Assembly: GCF_026151205.1 (NCBI RefSeq)
Contig: NC_087072.1
Location: 25,197,799 to 25,261,798, forward strand
DNA length: 64,000 nucleotides
DNA from: Bolinopsis microptera
Lineage: Eukaryota; Ctenophora; Tentaculata; Lobata; Bolinopsidae
Direction: 5' to 3'
A program made the position numbers and the translations under genes. The first letter of the stretch is position 1; every line of letters starts with the position of its first letter. Shown here piece by piece: positions 31,976 to 43,984 of the stretch. Under the pieces are notes generated by a model, which made no database searches, was not told the DNA's origin, and saw only the letters and a program-made list of their open reading frames with translations.

Positions 31976-33400
31976 AAATACTCTGTATAAAATAATATCT
32001 ATATTATTTGGTCCCTTACTTTTTGTATTGTTTATCAATGATATTCCTCTTGGCCTTTCGGATAATACTGATATTGTTTTGTATGCCGATGATACAAAAA
32101 TCTGGCGTAAAATACATTCATCTTCTGATAATACTAATTTACAAATGGATATAGACTATCTCTCTGACTGGGCACTAAGAAACAAAATGCGATTCCATCC
32201 AGCAAAATGTAAAGTGCTTATTGTTTCAGGAAAACCATCTTTATCTCCTCCATTCGCATACAATCTTGATGGCTCTCCTCTTGTGTATGTAGAGTTAGAA
32301 AAAGATCTTGGAGTCGATGTTACTCCTAAGCTAAGTTGGAATAGTCAGTGCGACAGAATTTATACTAAGGCCTGCCAACAACTTGGTATGGTCAGAAGAG
32401 ATGGCCATATTGTCATTGATCAGAAACGTCGCCGGGCGCTTTACCTCTCCCTGGTTCGTAGCCAATTCGAAAATTGTTCCATAATCTGGCGCCCTTGTAA
32501 TAAATCACTTAGTGATAAATTAGAAAGTCTCCAAAAGAGAGCTATTAAATGGATTCTGTCTGAAGAGGGCCGCAGTTATCCACCTGAGCAATATGTCAAA
32601 AAGTGCAAGCTTGTCGACATTCTCCCTTTGTCTCAAAAGTTTGACTTGAATGATCTTATTTTTTTCCACAAAGTTCTTAACAATTTAATTCCTGTATCAC
32701 TGCCTCACTATCTCTCTTTATATCAGGGCACTTCTCGACTAAGACGTTGCCACCTCGACAGTCTGTCTATTGTGTCATCAATTTTACCTAAGTTAAGTCA
32801 GAATTCACACACCACATGTACCTCAAATAGCCCACTGGCAAAATCATTTTTCTACAGAACCCATATACTGTGGAATGGACTCCCTTTACAGGTAAGACAG
32901 ATTGTGTCTACTAGTCTTTTCAAAGCTGAGGTCACTAAGCATCTATGGAAATGTTTATTGGATAGTGAAACAACAGTCTAGCCTAGTCTCTTTGCTCCCC
33001 ATATTATTATTATTTTTGTTTTATTAATTTTTTTATCTACCTTCCTATACTTTCAACATCATATCACACTTCACCCGCACACCTTCTCACACATTAATGA
33101 CCATTTCAGACCTGTATCTAATGTATCTGGAATTTGACGTATTGAAATACAAATTTTGACTCTATATCCACAGTTATTCACCATGGATTTGTTTGTTATT
33201 AAATAGTTTTTCATAAATTTTTGGATTTAGATTAATTCGATGTAATGGGTCCAAGTTACTGCGGACATAGTTCACTATGTGTTTACCGTGTTTGGGTGCC
33301 CATCATATTTTACAGATGGGGGCGATATTTTGAACGATTCTATTTTATATTCATCTATTGCTGTACTCTGTAAAATTTGAAAAGTATTTAATTAAAAAAA
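31950..33400 (+). mobile_element. 5'-truncated non-LTR retrotransposon with reverse-transcriptase C-terminus
   Basis: An open frame to the stop at 32981 starts within the reverse-transcriptase fingers/palm: GPLLFVLFINDIPLGL, the catalytic VLYADDTKIW, then KCKVLIVSG, DLGVDVTPKLSW, LYLSLVRSQFENCSIIWRPC and the thumb/C-terminal part to LLDSETTV. This is the layout of jockey/CR1-type LINEs. The endonuclease and N-terminal RT are missing, so it is a typical dead-on-arrival insertion. The 3' part (32982-33400) ends in an A-rich stretch near 33391. The frame is intact over 330 codons, so the insertion is probably recent. Confidence 0.85.
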
Positions 33401-34151
33401 AATAAGATAATATTAGATAGAATCAACATTCAATAACAATATAATAGCACACTAAAAATATAAAAATAGTTAACCTTTAAGAAACACACTCAAGGGTAGG
33501 TTTATGGAGCCTAGGTTTTAAAATTTAAAACTGATTGCATAAATTCATAATAATTGTGAATTTATTAAAAGATGTTTTAATGCTGGTATGGAGAGTTTTT
33601 AAAATCTAAAACAGTAATGAAAATAATTTACAGGTTTAAAAGTTTAAATGTGAATTAGACTTCTAAGCTTGCATAACAAATGTTACAAAAAGAATAAATA
33701 AAACATAATATTGACAATGCAGTAAATTAAAATAAATCAGTCACTAAATGTCAAGTTAACAGGACCTCGTACCGTACCTGCAGCCTCAGGAATTTTACAT
33801 TTTTAAGAGTGGGATTTGTTTGAAAGTTTCCATAGAATTGAAGATTTGCTCCAATCCAGAGAGAGACATATTTTGGTTGAGACCATTTTGCGGTACATAT
33901 GTGAAAAGTTAAAGCTGTAACAAGGCTCTGGGCACTTGAATAACACAAATTGGTTATAACATCAGTCATCATATATCATGCGTTTTACCACTCGAATAAT
34001 TAATAAAGGTTACAGGTAATTACAGCTGAAGTAAAACTTAACAATGTTGAAGTAATACTTTAAGGACAGCTAAGGTGTCAGTTACCTGATATCAAAGGTA
34101 ACTAAAAGCACAGTAAAATGAATTTCGCTTATCTTAGCAAAGGTCTTGGTT
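33401..34151. repeat. Duplicated 3' flank shared with RPIA and both NERD/helicase copies
   Basis: The block around 33410-33790 (AATAGAATCAACA, TTTAAGAAACAC, GGGTAGGTTTATG) recurs at 38125-38480, and its start also matches the sequence just past the RPIA stop (41975-42055). It marks the boundary of the duplicated unit. Confidence 0.75.
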
Positions 34152-37100
34152 TTAACTAGAAGGTCTAAGCAAGCAAACAGATCTCTTCCAAAAAGCCACA
34201 GCTTCCTTTGTGGAAAAGTCGTCAACATTACAGTAGTGAACCAAGCCAGTCTTAAAAAGTTCTCGCAGAAAATTGTCAACTTTACTAAAGATAGGTGCCT
34301 CTTGGACCATTGGTCCAACAAATATATCACAATATACTCTGGCTCTACTAACGAGGAGGTAAAATTCTGAGAGAAAGTCTTCAAATGATTTATATTCGAT
34401 AGAAAGATGCGTTATGCAGAGAGGCCATTCAGCAGAGGGAACATTACTAACATGACCCTCTCGGTGAGCCCGCTTATCATCCATAATACATGATATATTT
34501 CTAGTATGAATATCAAACTCTTCGCAATACGTACCGAATGTAAACTGAATTAAATCATCAGAAAAAGTAGCAAGCTTTTTCTTTGGGTGATATGCTAACA
34601 ACAAATCTTGAGCTCACGAACACCACCTTTTAGGACATAAATCGTTGGTTTAATGCCATGTATATTATGCCCACACGAGTTTCCTAAAACATAATCAGAT
34701 TTCAACAAACCTGCACAAATTTTTTGTCTTAAAAAATACAAAAGTTGAAAAATTTCTACAGTGTTTCTAAGATTTTTTGACAAGTGAACCAAAGAACCTT
34801 TAAAGTGATTCATCAGAAGATGAAAGATTGTGCTGCGATGAGGTTCAAATCTCTCTGGCATAGCTGGAGGAGGATGAGTGGGGCCCATATGCCTGAGAAC
34901 ATCAAATGGTATGATTGTGTTGTTAAAGTACTGAGTTATGTCGAAACTTAACCATGTTATAAGTTTGTCGACAACTTCATCAGTCCTATTTCTTCTCTTC
35001 AGGATAGCCAGAAATTCTTCGATACATTCTTTCGTCTGTTCCTTGACAGTGTAACAGAAACATAACTGAGCATCATCAACCAACAGATGATAGAGATATT
35101 TACACACTCGCACTTTCAGCAAATCACTGTATAGTTTTATTTCTTGAAAGCACTTTTCGGTTGTAGAATATAGTAAGGTAACTTCATATTCTCCGTCACG
35201 AGCGTTTTCGAAGAGACAATTTCTAATCCTTGCAAACGTAAGTTTCCAATTACGTTTGACAACAGCAGGGTCAGGTGAAAAACTATTCACCTCAGGAACC
35301 TCTTCCTTACGAGTTAAGTGAATGCTTTTATATCTTATCCCTGCATTTTTGCACACCATCTCGTATTGGTTTAGAGCACTCTGTCCAAAGATAATAACCA
35401 CCACCGGCTTCCCACCACCAGCCACCAGCTTTGCAAGCTCGATCATCTTTCCTTGTAGCAGCACTGACTTGCCGGATCCAGGAGCGCCTGTTATACATAA
35501 GTAATTCTGCTTGCATTTAAAGATGTCTGATTGTTCTTGTGTCAGACATTCAATTCCAAGATATTTCTTAAATAATGGGGAGCTTCCCTTGATTTCTCTG
35601 TTGAATGGGCCTTTTGGTTGTCTAGTGATGGCCGCAGTCTTTAACTTGTGGTCGATTTCCAGAATGCAAGAGGCTAAGCTTTCTCCACCAACGTTCTTAT
35701 TGTTTGTACACCAAAGACCAATCAATATAGGAATAATTTTCTGTATGTTCTTAAACTTTTCAATCATATCTTTCCCTCGTTCACTAATTGCGGCAACTTT
35801 GCGACTAAATAACATTCTTGTCCAAAAATCATCAAAATGCTCGAAATCTTCTTTGAATAGTAAATTACATTGAGTTTCATGATCATCTATTTGTCGAAAC
35901 TTTTTGAATTGAGTTACATTTTTCCAAGAAAGTCTGTTAAAAACACTTAATGAGAATACCGTGGGAGGGTTTTCCAATCCAAGATAGTCGAAAACACCCT
36001 TAATAAGTCTGACTGTGCGATTTCTTTGAACAAGAGATTCCTTGTAACGATCATAAAACATTTTCTCGGGATTTCTACTATTTATATCTGGTGACTTGAC
36101 CTCGAAGACGGCAATATATTGTCCACCGATTACGATAAAGTCGCATTCACCCTCTTCTTCCTGAGGTTTTTTCTTACACCCATCACTGCTATGACTAGAA
36201 ACAAATAGGTCAAACTGTTCATGAGTGTATTTAAACCCGTTCAAAACAAAAACATCTTCCAACGTCTCAAGATGCCTGAATAACTCAACTTCAGCTTCAA
36301 ATTCATCGATTCGCTGTTTTTCCGTCTTCTCCTTTTTACTGAGATCGTCATCATCTCTGGAGAACTTGTCAATGAAGCTCGGGTTATAAGGGGCTGGAGG
36401 AAGTGTGTACGCTCGCTTTATCCCAAATCCATCTCTAGAGGTTTCAAATATAACTTCTCCGTGTTTAAATGTTAGTCCTATCTCGTTTCTAAGTAGGTCA
36501 TATCCAGCCTGCATTATCTTTTCATGAGGTGTGTCTGAAAATGATCCAGGTCAAGATATGATACTAGTTATCTACTGAATAGTTGGGAATTGGGAAAGTA
36601 AAACACAAACTTCAAAGTGAAGGATTTCAACGTAATGGGGAAATAAAACCTATTTCGATGCATTACAGTGCTTTAATCTTGATACTACAGGAAGCTGTCT
36701 GCGAACAATTTGCGAAAAGAGTTTTTACAGTATTGAAAGCTTACAGAGGAAACGTTTTCTCCATCTTCCGTCACTCATATCTGCAGGGGGCTGCTGCTCC
36801 AAACCGGCAGAACCACTCGCAAAATCCTCATAACTAAAATCAGGGAGCTGGGATGTAGTGGCACTGTCACTATCGCTTTCGACGACATCTGGAAAAAATT
36901 AACATTTAAACAATCATTTTCAATCAATGATTGATTTGGACACGAAGGGAAACACACAAATTTGGCTTGGAAACTTCGTTTAATACATCGCTAGAGCCTA
37001 CAAAAAAGAAATAAATTAGTCAGATAAAATCAATCATAATACTCAGTCAAAGAAATTCAAAAATTGATAAAAAGGTCATTCAGATTAGAGAATCTCATGA

Positions 37101-37741
37101 AAGTCGATCAGAAATTGGAATACGATAAAATTGTTTCACTGTCCGCGTGGTAGCTAAAATTTATAAAGAAAAGTTACGCAAAATTTTCAATCAATGAATT
37201 TCTGTTTCATTTATTAGCTTTTCACGCGATTGTATAATCATGTACGACAACCAACTATTTCATCCGTAACTTGAAGACAGCAACATATAATGTACAATTT
37301 GAATTCGAAATCATTGAATAACACCGTTTCATAAGATATGGGAAATTATTATCCTTCATATCCCAGCCTCATACCATCAAATGCATATTTCAAGCCAGAA
37401 CTCTCGTTAGATTTGCCACTTGGGGAGGGTGATGCTTGGGTCGATCCTGCCTAAAAATTACCATCATCTCTATTAAATACACACACTTCGTCGCTTGGAT
37501 ACAAGCATGAATTGATAATTTATTCCTGAATGTTTTTTACTGGTATGAAGTTGCAAGATATTACTCGAACCACTACTAGTTGTAATTTGAAACTTTTAGC
37601 CACGAACTTTTACCATACCTGAATAACAGATTCACCCTCATCAAGTAGTAAAGTTTCAACATCTCTCTCCTCTCTGATAACTCCCCCAAATCCAGGATTA
37701 CATTCAGAACTCTCATTAGTTGAGGGATTTGTCTCAGCCAT
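34152..37741 (-). CDS. NERD-type nuclease fused to a superfamily 1 helicase/ATPase, copy 1
   Basis: Exons in order: 37619-37741 (MAETNPSTNESSECNPGFGG), 37375-37450, 36745-36898 (acidic, DSDSATTSQLPDFSYEDF), 34152-36534. The large exon starts near KIMQAGYDLL. Counting from that Met, NERD nuclease motifs are GECDFIVIGG (D125) and AVFEVK (E138, K140). SF1 parts follow: Q-motif-like LTQEQSDIF, Walker A GAPGSGKS (343-350), Walker B HLLVDDAQ (476-483), LSKNLRNTVEIF, and motif VI FYLLVSRARVYCDIFV. Nuclease-helicase fusions of this type occur in bacteria and in poorly studied animal proteins. The substrate is unknown; DNA/RNA processing or defence is a guess. One frame break near 34605 equals a missing base: the second copy reads through there. 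Otherwise intact, so probably functional. Confidence 0.8.
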
Positions 37742-37959
37742 TTTTGTAATTCGTTCTATTGACCATCTATATGGACAATGTCTGATCATTCAATTTTAAC
37801 CAATAATTTGCGAACTAACAGTTTTATTACTAGTTAGAAATGAAAATATTTTTTGAACTAGAAAATTATAATTATTGAACTAGAAAATGATAATTTTTGA
37901 ACTAAAAAATAATAAAGTAATAATTAGAGCTTATTATATACTTTTTATAAAATAAATAA

Positions 37960-38125
37960 TCAGGTTATAAATACTCTTTATAAATACTCTTTATAAATAC
38001 TCTTTATAAATACTTTTTATAAATACTCTTTATAAATACTCTTTATAAATACTCTTTATAAATACTCTTTATAAATACTCTTTATAAATACTCTTTATAA
38101 ATACTCTTTATAAAATAATCTTAAA
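37960..38125. repeat. 13-bp tandem repeat at the junction between duplicated units
   Basis: About 10 copies of TATAAATACTCTT between the 5' flank of copy 1 and the 3' flank of copy 2. A single remnant ACTCTTTATAAAA is seen at 41938 near RPIA, so the array expanded from a motif already in the flank. Confidence 0.85.
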
Positions 38126-38622
38126 TAGAATCAACAAAAATATAATAGTCAACTAAAAATAATAAAATATTTAGCTTTTAAGAAACACATTCAAGGGTAG
38201 GTTTATGATTGCATAATAATTGTGAATTTATTAAAAAAGTTTTAATGCTGGAGAGATTTTAAAATCTAAAATAATAATTCAAATAAATTACAGTTTTAAA
38301 CTTGAAATAATTTATTTATGCACATAATTTAAAAATGCAAATAATAAATATTACATAAATAATAGATACTACAAAAATAATAAATAATACATATTTACTT
38401 ATTTACAATGCAGTAAATTAAAATAAATCAGTCACTAATTGGCACGGTTAGCACCACCTGGAGCCTCAGGAGTTTTACATTTTTAAGAGTGGAGGTTTGT
38501 TCAAAAACATAAATTTGCTCTAAGGCTCTAAGGAGAGACTAAAAGTACAGTACAACGAATTCCGCTTATCTTAGCAAAGGTCTCGGTTTCAACTAGAAGG
38601 TCTCAGCAAGCAAACAGATCTA

Positions 38623-41600
38623 TCACCTGTAACGTGTTATAACAGCGTGCAAATAATTGTCTGAGCAAGAGTTGTCAACATCAGAGTGGTGAACCAAGCC
38701 AGTCTGAAAAAGTTCTCGAAGAAAATTGTCAACTTTACTAAAGATAGGTGCCTCTTGGATCATTGGTCCAACAAATATATCACAATATACTCTGGCTCTA
38801 CTAACGAGGAGGTAAAATTCTGAGAGAAAGTCTTCAAATGATTTACATTCGATAGAAAGAAGCGTTATGCAGAGAGGCCATTCAGCAGAGGGAACATTAC
38901 TAACATGACCCTCTCGGTGAGCCGTATCATCCATCATAAGTCTCTCATCAGAACTACTTTTCTCTACATGAAACTCAAAGCAATACGTACCGAATGTAAA
39001 CTGAATTAAATCATCAGACAAAGTAACAAGCTTTTTCTCTGGGTGACGTTGTTGCAGCAAATAAACATGGACATCACTTTTTAGGACATAAACCGTTGGC
39101 TTAAAGCCATGTATATTATGCCCACAAGAGTTTCTTAAAATATGATCAGATTTCACTAAACCTGCACAAATTTTCGAAACTTAGCCATGTTATAAGTTTG
39201 TTGACAATTTTATGATCAGGCCTATTTCTTCTCTTAAGGATAGCCAGAAATTCTTCAACACATTCGTTCGTTTGTTCCTTGATAGTGTAACAGAAAAATA
39301 ACTGAGCATCATCAACCAATAGATGATGACAAAGGCACATTTGCAGCAAATCACAGTATTGTGTTAATTTTTGAATGCACTTTTCGGTTGTAGAATATAG
39401 TAAGGTAACTTCATAGACTTTGTCACGGGCGTTTTCGATGAAACATTTTATAAGCCACCCAAGCGTTATTTCCCAATTATGTTCGACAACTTCTTCAAGT
39501 CGTTTCTGTTGTGATCTAAAAATAAAACGCTCAGAAACATTTTATTTGCGAGTTAAGTGTATGCTTTTATATCTTATCCCTGCATTTTTGCAAACATTCT
39601 CGTATTGGTTTAGAGCACTCTGTCCAAAGATAATAACCACCACCGACTTCCCACCACCAGCCACCAGCTTTGCAAGCTCAATCATCTTTCCTTGTAGCAG
39701 CACTGACTTGCCGGATCCAGGAGCGCCAGTTATACATAAGTAATTCTGCTTGCATTTAAAGATGTCTGATTGTTCTTGTGTCAGACATTCAATTCCAAGA
39801 TATTTCTTAAATAATGGGGAGCTTCCCTTGATTTCTCTGTTGAATGGGCCTTTTGGTTGTCTAGTGATGGTCGCAGTCTTTAACTTGTGGTCGATTTCCA
39901 GAATGCAAGAGGCTAGGCTTTGTCCACCAACGTTCTTATTGTTTGTACACCAAAGACCAATCAATATAGGAATAATTTTCTGTATGTCCTTAAACTTTTC
40001 AATCATATCTTTCCCTCTTTCACTAATTGTGGCAACTTTGCGACTGAATAACATTCTTGTCCAAAAATCATCAAAATGCTCGAAATCTTCTTTGAATAGC
40101 AAGTTACATTGAGCTTCATGATCATCTATTTGTCGATACTTTTTGAATTGAGCTACATTTTTCCAAGAAAGTCTGTTAAAAACACTGTATGAGAATACCG
40201 TGGGAGGGTTTTCCAATCCAAGGTAGTCAAAAACACCCTTAATAAGTCTGACTGTGCGATTTCTTTGAACAAGAGATTCCTTGTAACGATCATAAAACAT
40301 TTTCTCAGGATTTCTACTATTCATATCTGGTGACTTGACCTCGAAGACGGCAATATATTGTCCACCGATTACGATAAAGTCACATTCACCCTCTTCTTCC
40401 TGAGGTTTTTTCTTACACCCATCAATGCTATGACTAGAAACAAATAGGTCAAACTGTTCATGAGTGTATTTAAACCCGTTCAAAACAAAAACATCTTCCA
40501 ACGTCTCAAGATGCCTGAATAGCTCAACTTCAGCTTCAAATTCATCAATTCGCTGTTTTTCCGTCTTCTCCTTTTTACTGAGATCGTCATCATCTCTGGA
40601 GAACTTGTCAATGAAGCTCGGGTTATAAGGGGCTGGAGGAAGTGTGTACGCTCGCTTTATCCCAAATCCATCTCTAGAGGTTTCAAATATAACTTCTCCG
40701 TGTTTAAATGTTAGTCCTATCTCGTTTCTAAGTAGGTCATATCCAGCCTGCATTATCTTTTCGTGAGGTGTGCCTGAAAATGATCCAGGTCAAGATATGA
40801 TACTAGTTATCTACTGAATAGTTGGGAATTGGGAAAGTAAAAAACAAACTTCAAAGTGAAGGATTTCAACGTAATGGGGAAATAAAACCTATTTCGATGC
40901 ATTACAGTGCTTTAATCTTGATACTACAGGAAGCTGTCTGCGAACAATTTGCGAAAAGAGTTTTTCCAGTATTGAAAACTTACAGAGGAAACGTTTTTTC
41001 CATCTTCTGTCACTCATATTTACAAGGGGCTGTTGCTCCAAACCGGCAGAACCACTCGCAAAATCCTCATAACTAAAATCAGGGAGCTGGGATGTTGTGG
41101 CACTGTCACTATCGCTTCCGACGACATCTGGAAAAAATTAACATTAAAACAATCATTTTCAATCAATGAATTCCTGTTTCATTTATTAGCTTTTCACGCG
41201 ATTGTATAATCATGTACGACAACCAACTATTTCATCCGTAACTTGAGGACAGCAACATAGAATGTACAATTTGAATTCGAAATCATTGAATAACACCGTT
41301 TCATATAAGATATGGGAAATTATTATCCTTCATATCCCAGCCTCATACCATCAAATGCATATTTCAAGCCAGAACTCTCGTTAGATTTGCCACTTGGGGA
41401 GGGTAATGCTTGTGTCGATCCTGCCTAAAAATTACCATCATCTCTATTAAATACACACACTTCGTCGCTTGGATACAAGCATGAATTGAGCATTGATCCC
41501 TAAATGTTTTTTACTGGTATGAAGTTGCAAGATATTACTCGAACCACTACTAGTTGTAATTTCAAACTTTAAGCCACGAACTTTTACCATACCTGATTAA

Positions 41601-41715
41601 CAGATTCACCCTCATCAAGTAGTAAAGTTTCAACATCTCTCTCCTCTCTTATAACTCCCCCAAATCCAGGATTACATCCAGAACTCTCATTAGTTGAGGG
41701 ATTTGTCTCAGCCAT
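38623..41715 (-). pseudogene. NERD nuclease/SF1 helicase, copy 2, decayed
   Basis: The same 5' exons are present (start codon at 41715) and the large exon is nearly identical to copy 1 from 40753 to about 39545, including the nuclease motif and Walker A. It then stops after HLTRK. The next stretch (39350-39540) is diverged, and the block holding DVLRHMGPTHPPPA and the LRNT motif is deleted, joining TWLS to an unrelated tail near 39170. Motif VI (LLVSRARVYCDIFV) survives at 38623-39156 with a different C-terminal tail (SCSDNYLHAVITRYR). Loss of central helicase motifs means no active helicase; an N-terminal nuclease-only product is conceivable. The near identity of the 5' half indicates recent duplication or gene conversion. 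Confidence 0.8.
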
Positions 41716-42042
41716 TTTTGTAATTCGTTCTATTAACCATCTATGTGGACAATGTCTGATCATTCAATTTTACCGAATCACTAGCGGAATTATGCAGGTA
41801 CCAAGAGGCAGCAGTTTAACAGAAATGAAAAACCTTTTTTGAACAAGAAAATATGTACTTAGATTTTTTACCGTTTAAAATTTATACACAAATACAAGGG
41901 ACATAAAGTAAACCGTGAAGCAGTCATACGTAACTAATACTCTTTATAAAATTAAATCTATAAAATAATCTTAAATAGAATCAACAAAAATATAATGATG
42001 GTCAACTAAAAATATAAAACTATTAAACCTTTAAGAAATGAG
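41716..42042. other. Spacer between duplicated unit and RPIA
   Basis: Holds the 5' flank of copy 2 (to about 41870) and the 3' flank of RPIA. The RPIA-proximal part is the presumed source of the flank copied at 33410 and 38125. Confidence 0.6.
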
Positions 42043-43002
42043 CTAAAGAGCAGGTTTATGAAGCACAGAAACAGACCCATCCTCCATCCCAAAGTAAGCC
42101 ACACTAGCATACCCAACAAATAAACCAGTCTCCACAATCCCTGGGGTCCTTGACAACTTGGTCTCTAAAACATCCCAATTGTGAGGCCCAGTGAACTTAG
42201 CGTCCACCACAAAGTTACTGTTATCTGTTACAACAGGACCTGCTTTGCTCTGTGCCATTCTCAGAACGGGGTCCAAACCAAAACTCCTCAGTTTGTTCAT
42301 TACTGGAACGTATGCCATGGGAACTACTTCAATTGGTATCCCTTTCTTCCACTGGTCTCCCAATTCTTTAGATTTCTTGCGGTAGTCAGCGATCACCACC
42401 ATTTTCTTGCCACACGCAGCTACAATCTTCTCCTGAAGCTGACAGCCGCCCCCTCCCTTTATGAGGGTGAGGGATGCATCACACTCATCTGCTCCGTCTA
42501 TCACTATGTCAAGCTCTGGGGTCTGGGACAGGTCTGAGAGGTCCAGTCCGTTCTCTATTATCAACTGTCTTGCCTGAGATGGACAATTATTGTGTTAAGA
42601 TTCCATATCAAATTAGAATTTGTAGGGACTAAGGTTAATTTTCATTGCAGTTCAGACTTCATTTGATCTGACGATTAGTTAGTAAAATATTCAAAGCCTC
42701 AACACTAAAGTATTCAATATCCATACCTGGAAACTAGTCGGCACACAGGTGACCTTGAACCCGGATTTGTTAACCAAGGCAGACAGATGTTTAACAGCGT
42801 ACACCACCGTACTGCCACTACCCACTCCTAGTCTACATCCGTCATACACGTGCTCTTTAACAGCGCGCTCTGCTGCTGCGTCTTTAGCTTGTTCCACCAT
42901 TGAGGTCATGGTTCTGAAGAGGATAGTTGTGTTCCGAGTGGAGGAGAGTTGTAGAGAGTTGAGGAGAGTTGTGCTGAGAGTGAGGGTTCGACTCAATATC
43001 AT
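42043..43002 (-). CDS. RPIA: Ribose-5-phosphate isomerase A
   Basis: Interconverts ribose-5-phosphate and ribulose-5-phosphate in the non-oxidative pentose phosphate pathway, cytosolic. Two exons, 42727-43002 and 42043-42573, joined in phase at PTSFQ|ARQL. Key blocks: [15 protein letters not shown] (phosphate loop), [26 protein letters not shown] (the active-site Asp pair and GGGG turn), [61 protein letters not shown] and FGMEDGSV. About 268 residues, normal for the family. The first 30 residues ([16 protein letters not shown]...) are Ser/Thr/Arg rich and could be a presequence; an internal ATG at 42909 or 42900 would remove them. Confidence 0.97.
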
Positions 43003-43947
43003 ACAGCAGACATAACCTGGTGATGGGTTTTAATTGTGTGAATAGAAACATGTTTCTAACTGAAAAGATCTTATAACAATTGTTCACAATTGAATGATTA
43101 TACCTTTCAATGAAGGTATAAAATTATTTTGTTTCCTGAATAAGTGGTATCATAAATTACAAGTGAACACTTCATATAAACACTTACAACTGTAACATTC
43201 AATAACATTTAGATAGCATACAATAAAGTAATATTAGTTAGTGTGTTTTTACAATTATTATCATTTTAATTCTAAACACAGTTAAACGTTTACTATTAAT
43301 ATTACAAAAACAAACTTGTATGATACACGTCACATACCCCTGATTTATTAGCTACCTAACGAAATACACGCACTTTAAAATCGGTATAAAACGGTAACAA
43401 TTGATCTGAGGATCGTATCGAAACTTTGAAAAGGGGAAATCATCGTACACACTTATCTGGAAACGGATAAATGAGTAAAGCATATATTTTCAAAACACCG
43501 GTAGCTCAATCAAATGGCTCATCAACAAACTGGTAAGTTTATTTATCGGGAATAAGTTTTTATCAAATTATATGTAGAAATTCACAAATGTTCTAAATCG
43601 AATCGGCGAATACCGAAAAATAATAAACTTTAAAGTAGAGCCGATCATAAAAAGGATTTTATATGAAGCTTGGACTGTTTATACATTAGCTGATATATCA
43701 GAATTCAGTAACGAACAACTTATGCGAATATAAACGTATAGAAATTATGATATCGAAACACTAAACCGTCTACAAAATACAATTGAAGTCAAACGATCAC
43801 GTTATTGCGGGTTACTGAATAGTTATATTATCAGATTCATCAGAATTAAGCTTTAAAGTTTAGCTCATGGCACTAGGAGGAGCGGGAGCCTTGCTTGTAA
43901 AGTTTAGCTCATGGCACTAGGAGGAGCGGGAGCCTTGCTTGTAAAGT
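43003..43947. other. Intergenic spacer with 3' duplications of the BIN3-like gene end
   Basis: 43003-43850 is AT-rich with no gene seen; it should contain the RPIA promoter. 43857-43947 holds two extra copies of the 44-bp repeat described for the BIN3-like stop region. Confidence 0.5.
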
Positions 43948-43984
43948 TTAGCTCATGGCACTAGGAGGAGCGGGAGCCTTGCTA
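43856..43984. repeat. 44-bp tandem repeat, three copies, spanning a stop codon
   Basis: Each unit on the minus strand reads GCAAGGCTCCCGCTCCTCC, then AGTGCCATGAGC TAA and the first 3'UTR bases. The copy nearest the gene (43948-43984) supplies the real C-terminus KAPAPPSAMS and stop; the other two lie in the 3'UTR. Confidence 0.9.

Noticed and set aside
35511-35873. 120-residue plus-strand open frame, also at 39750-40112
   Set aside because: Antisense shadow of the conserved NERD/helicase exon.
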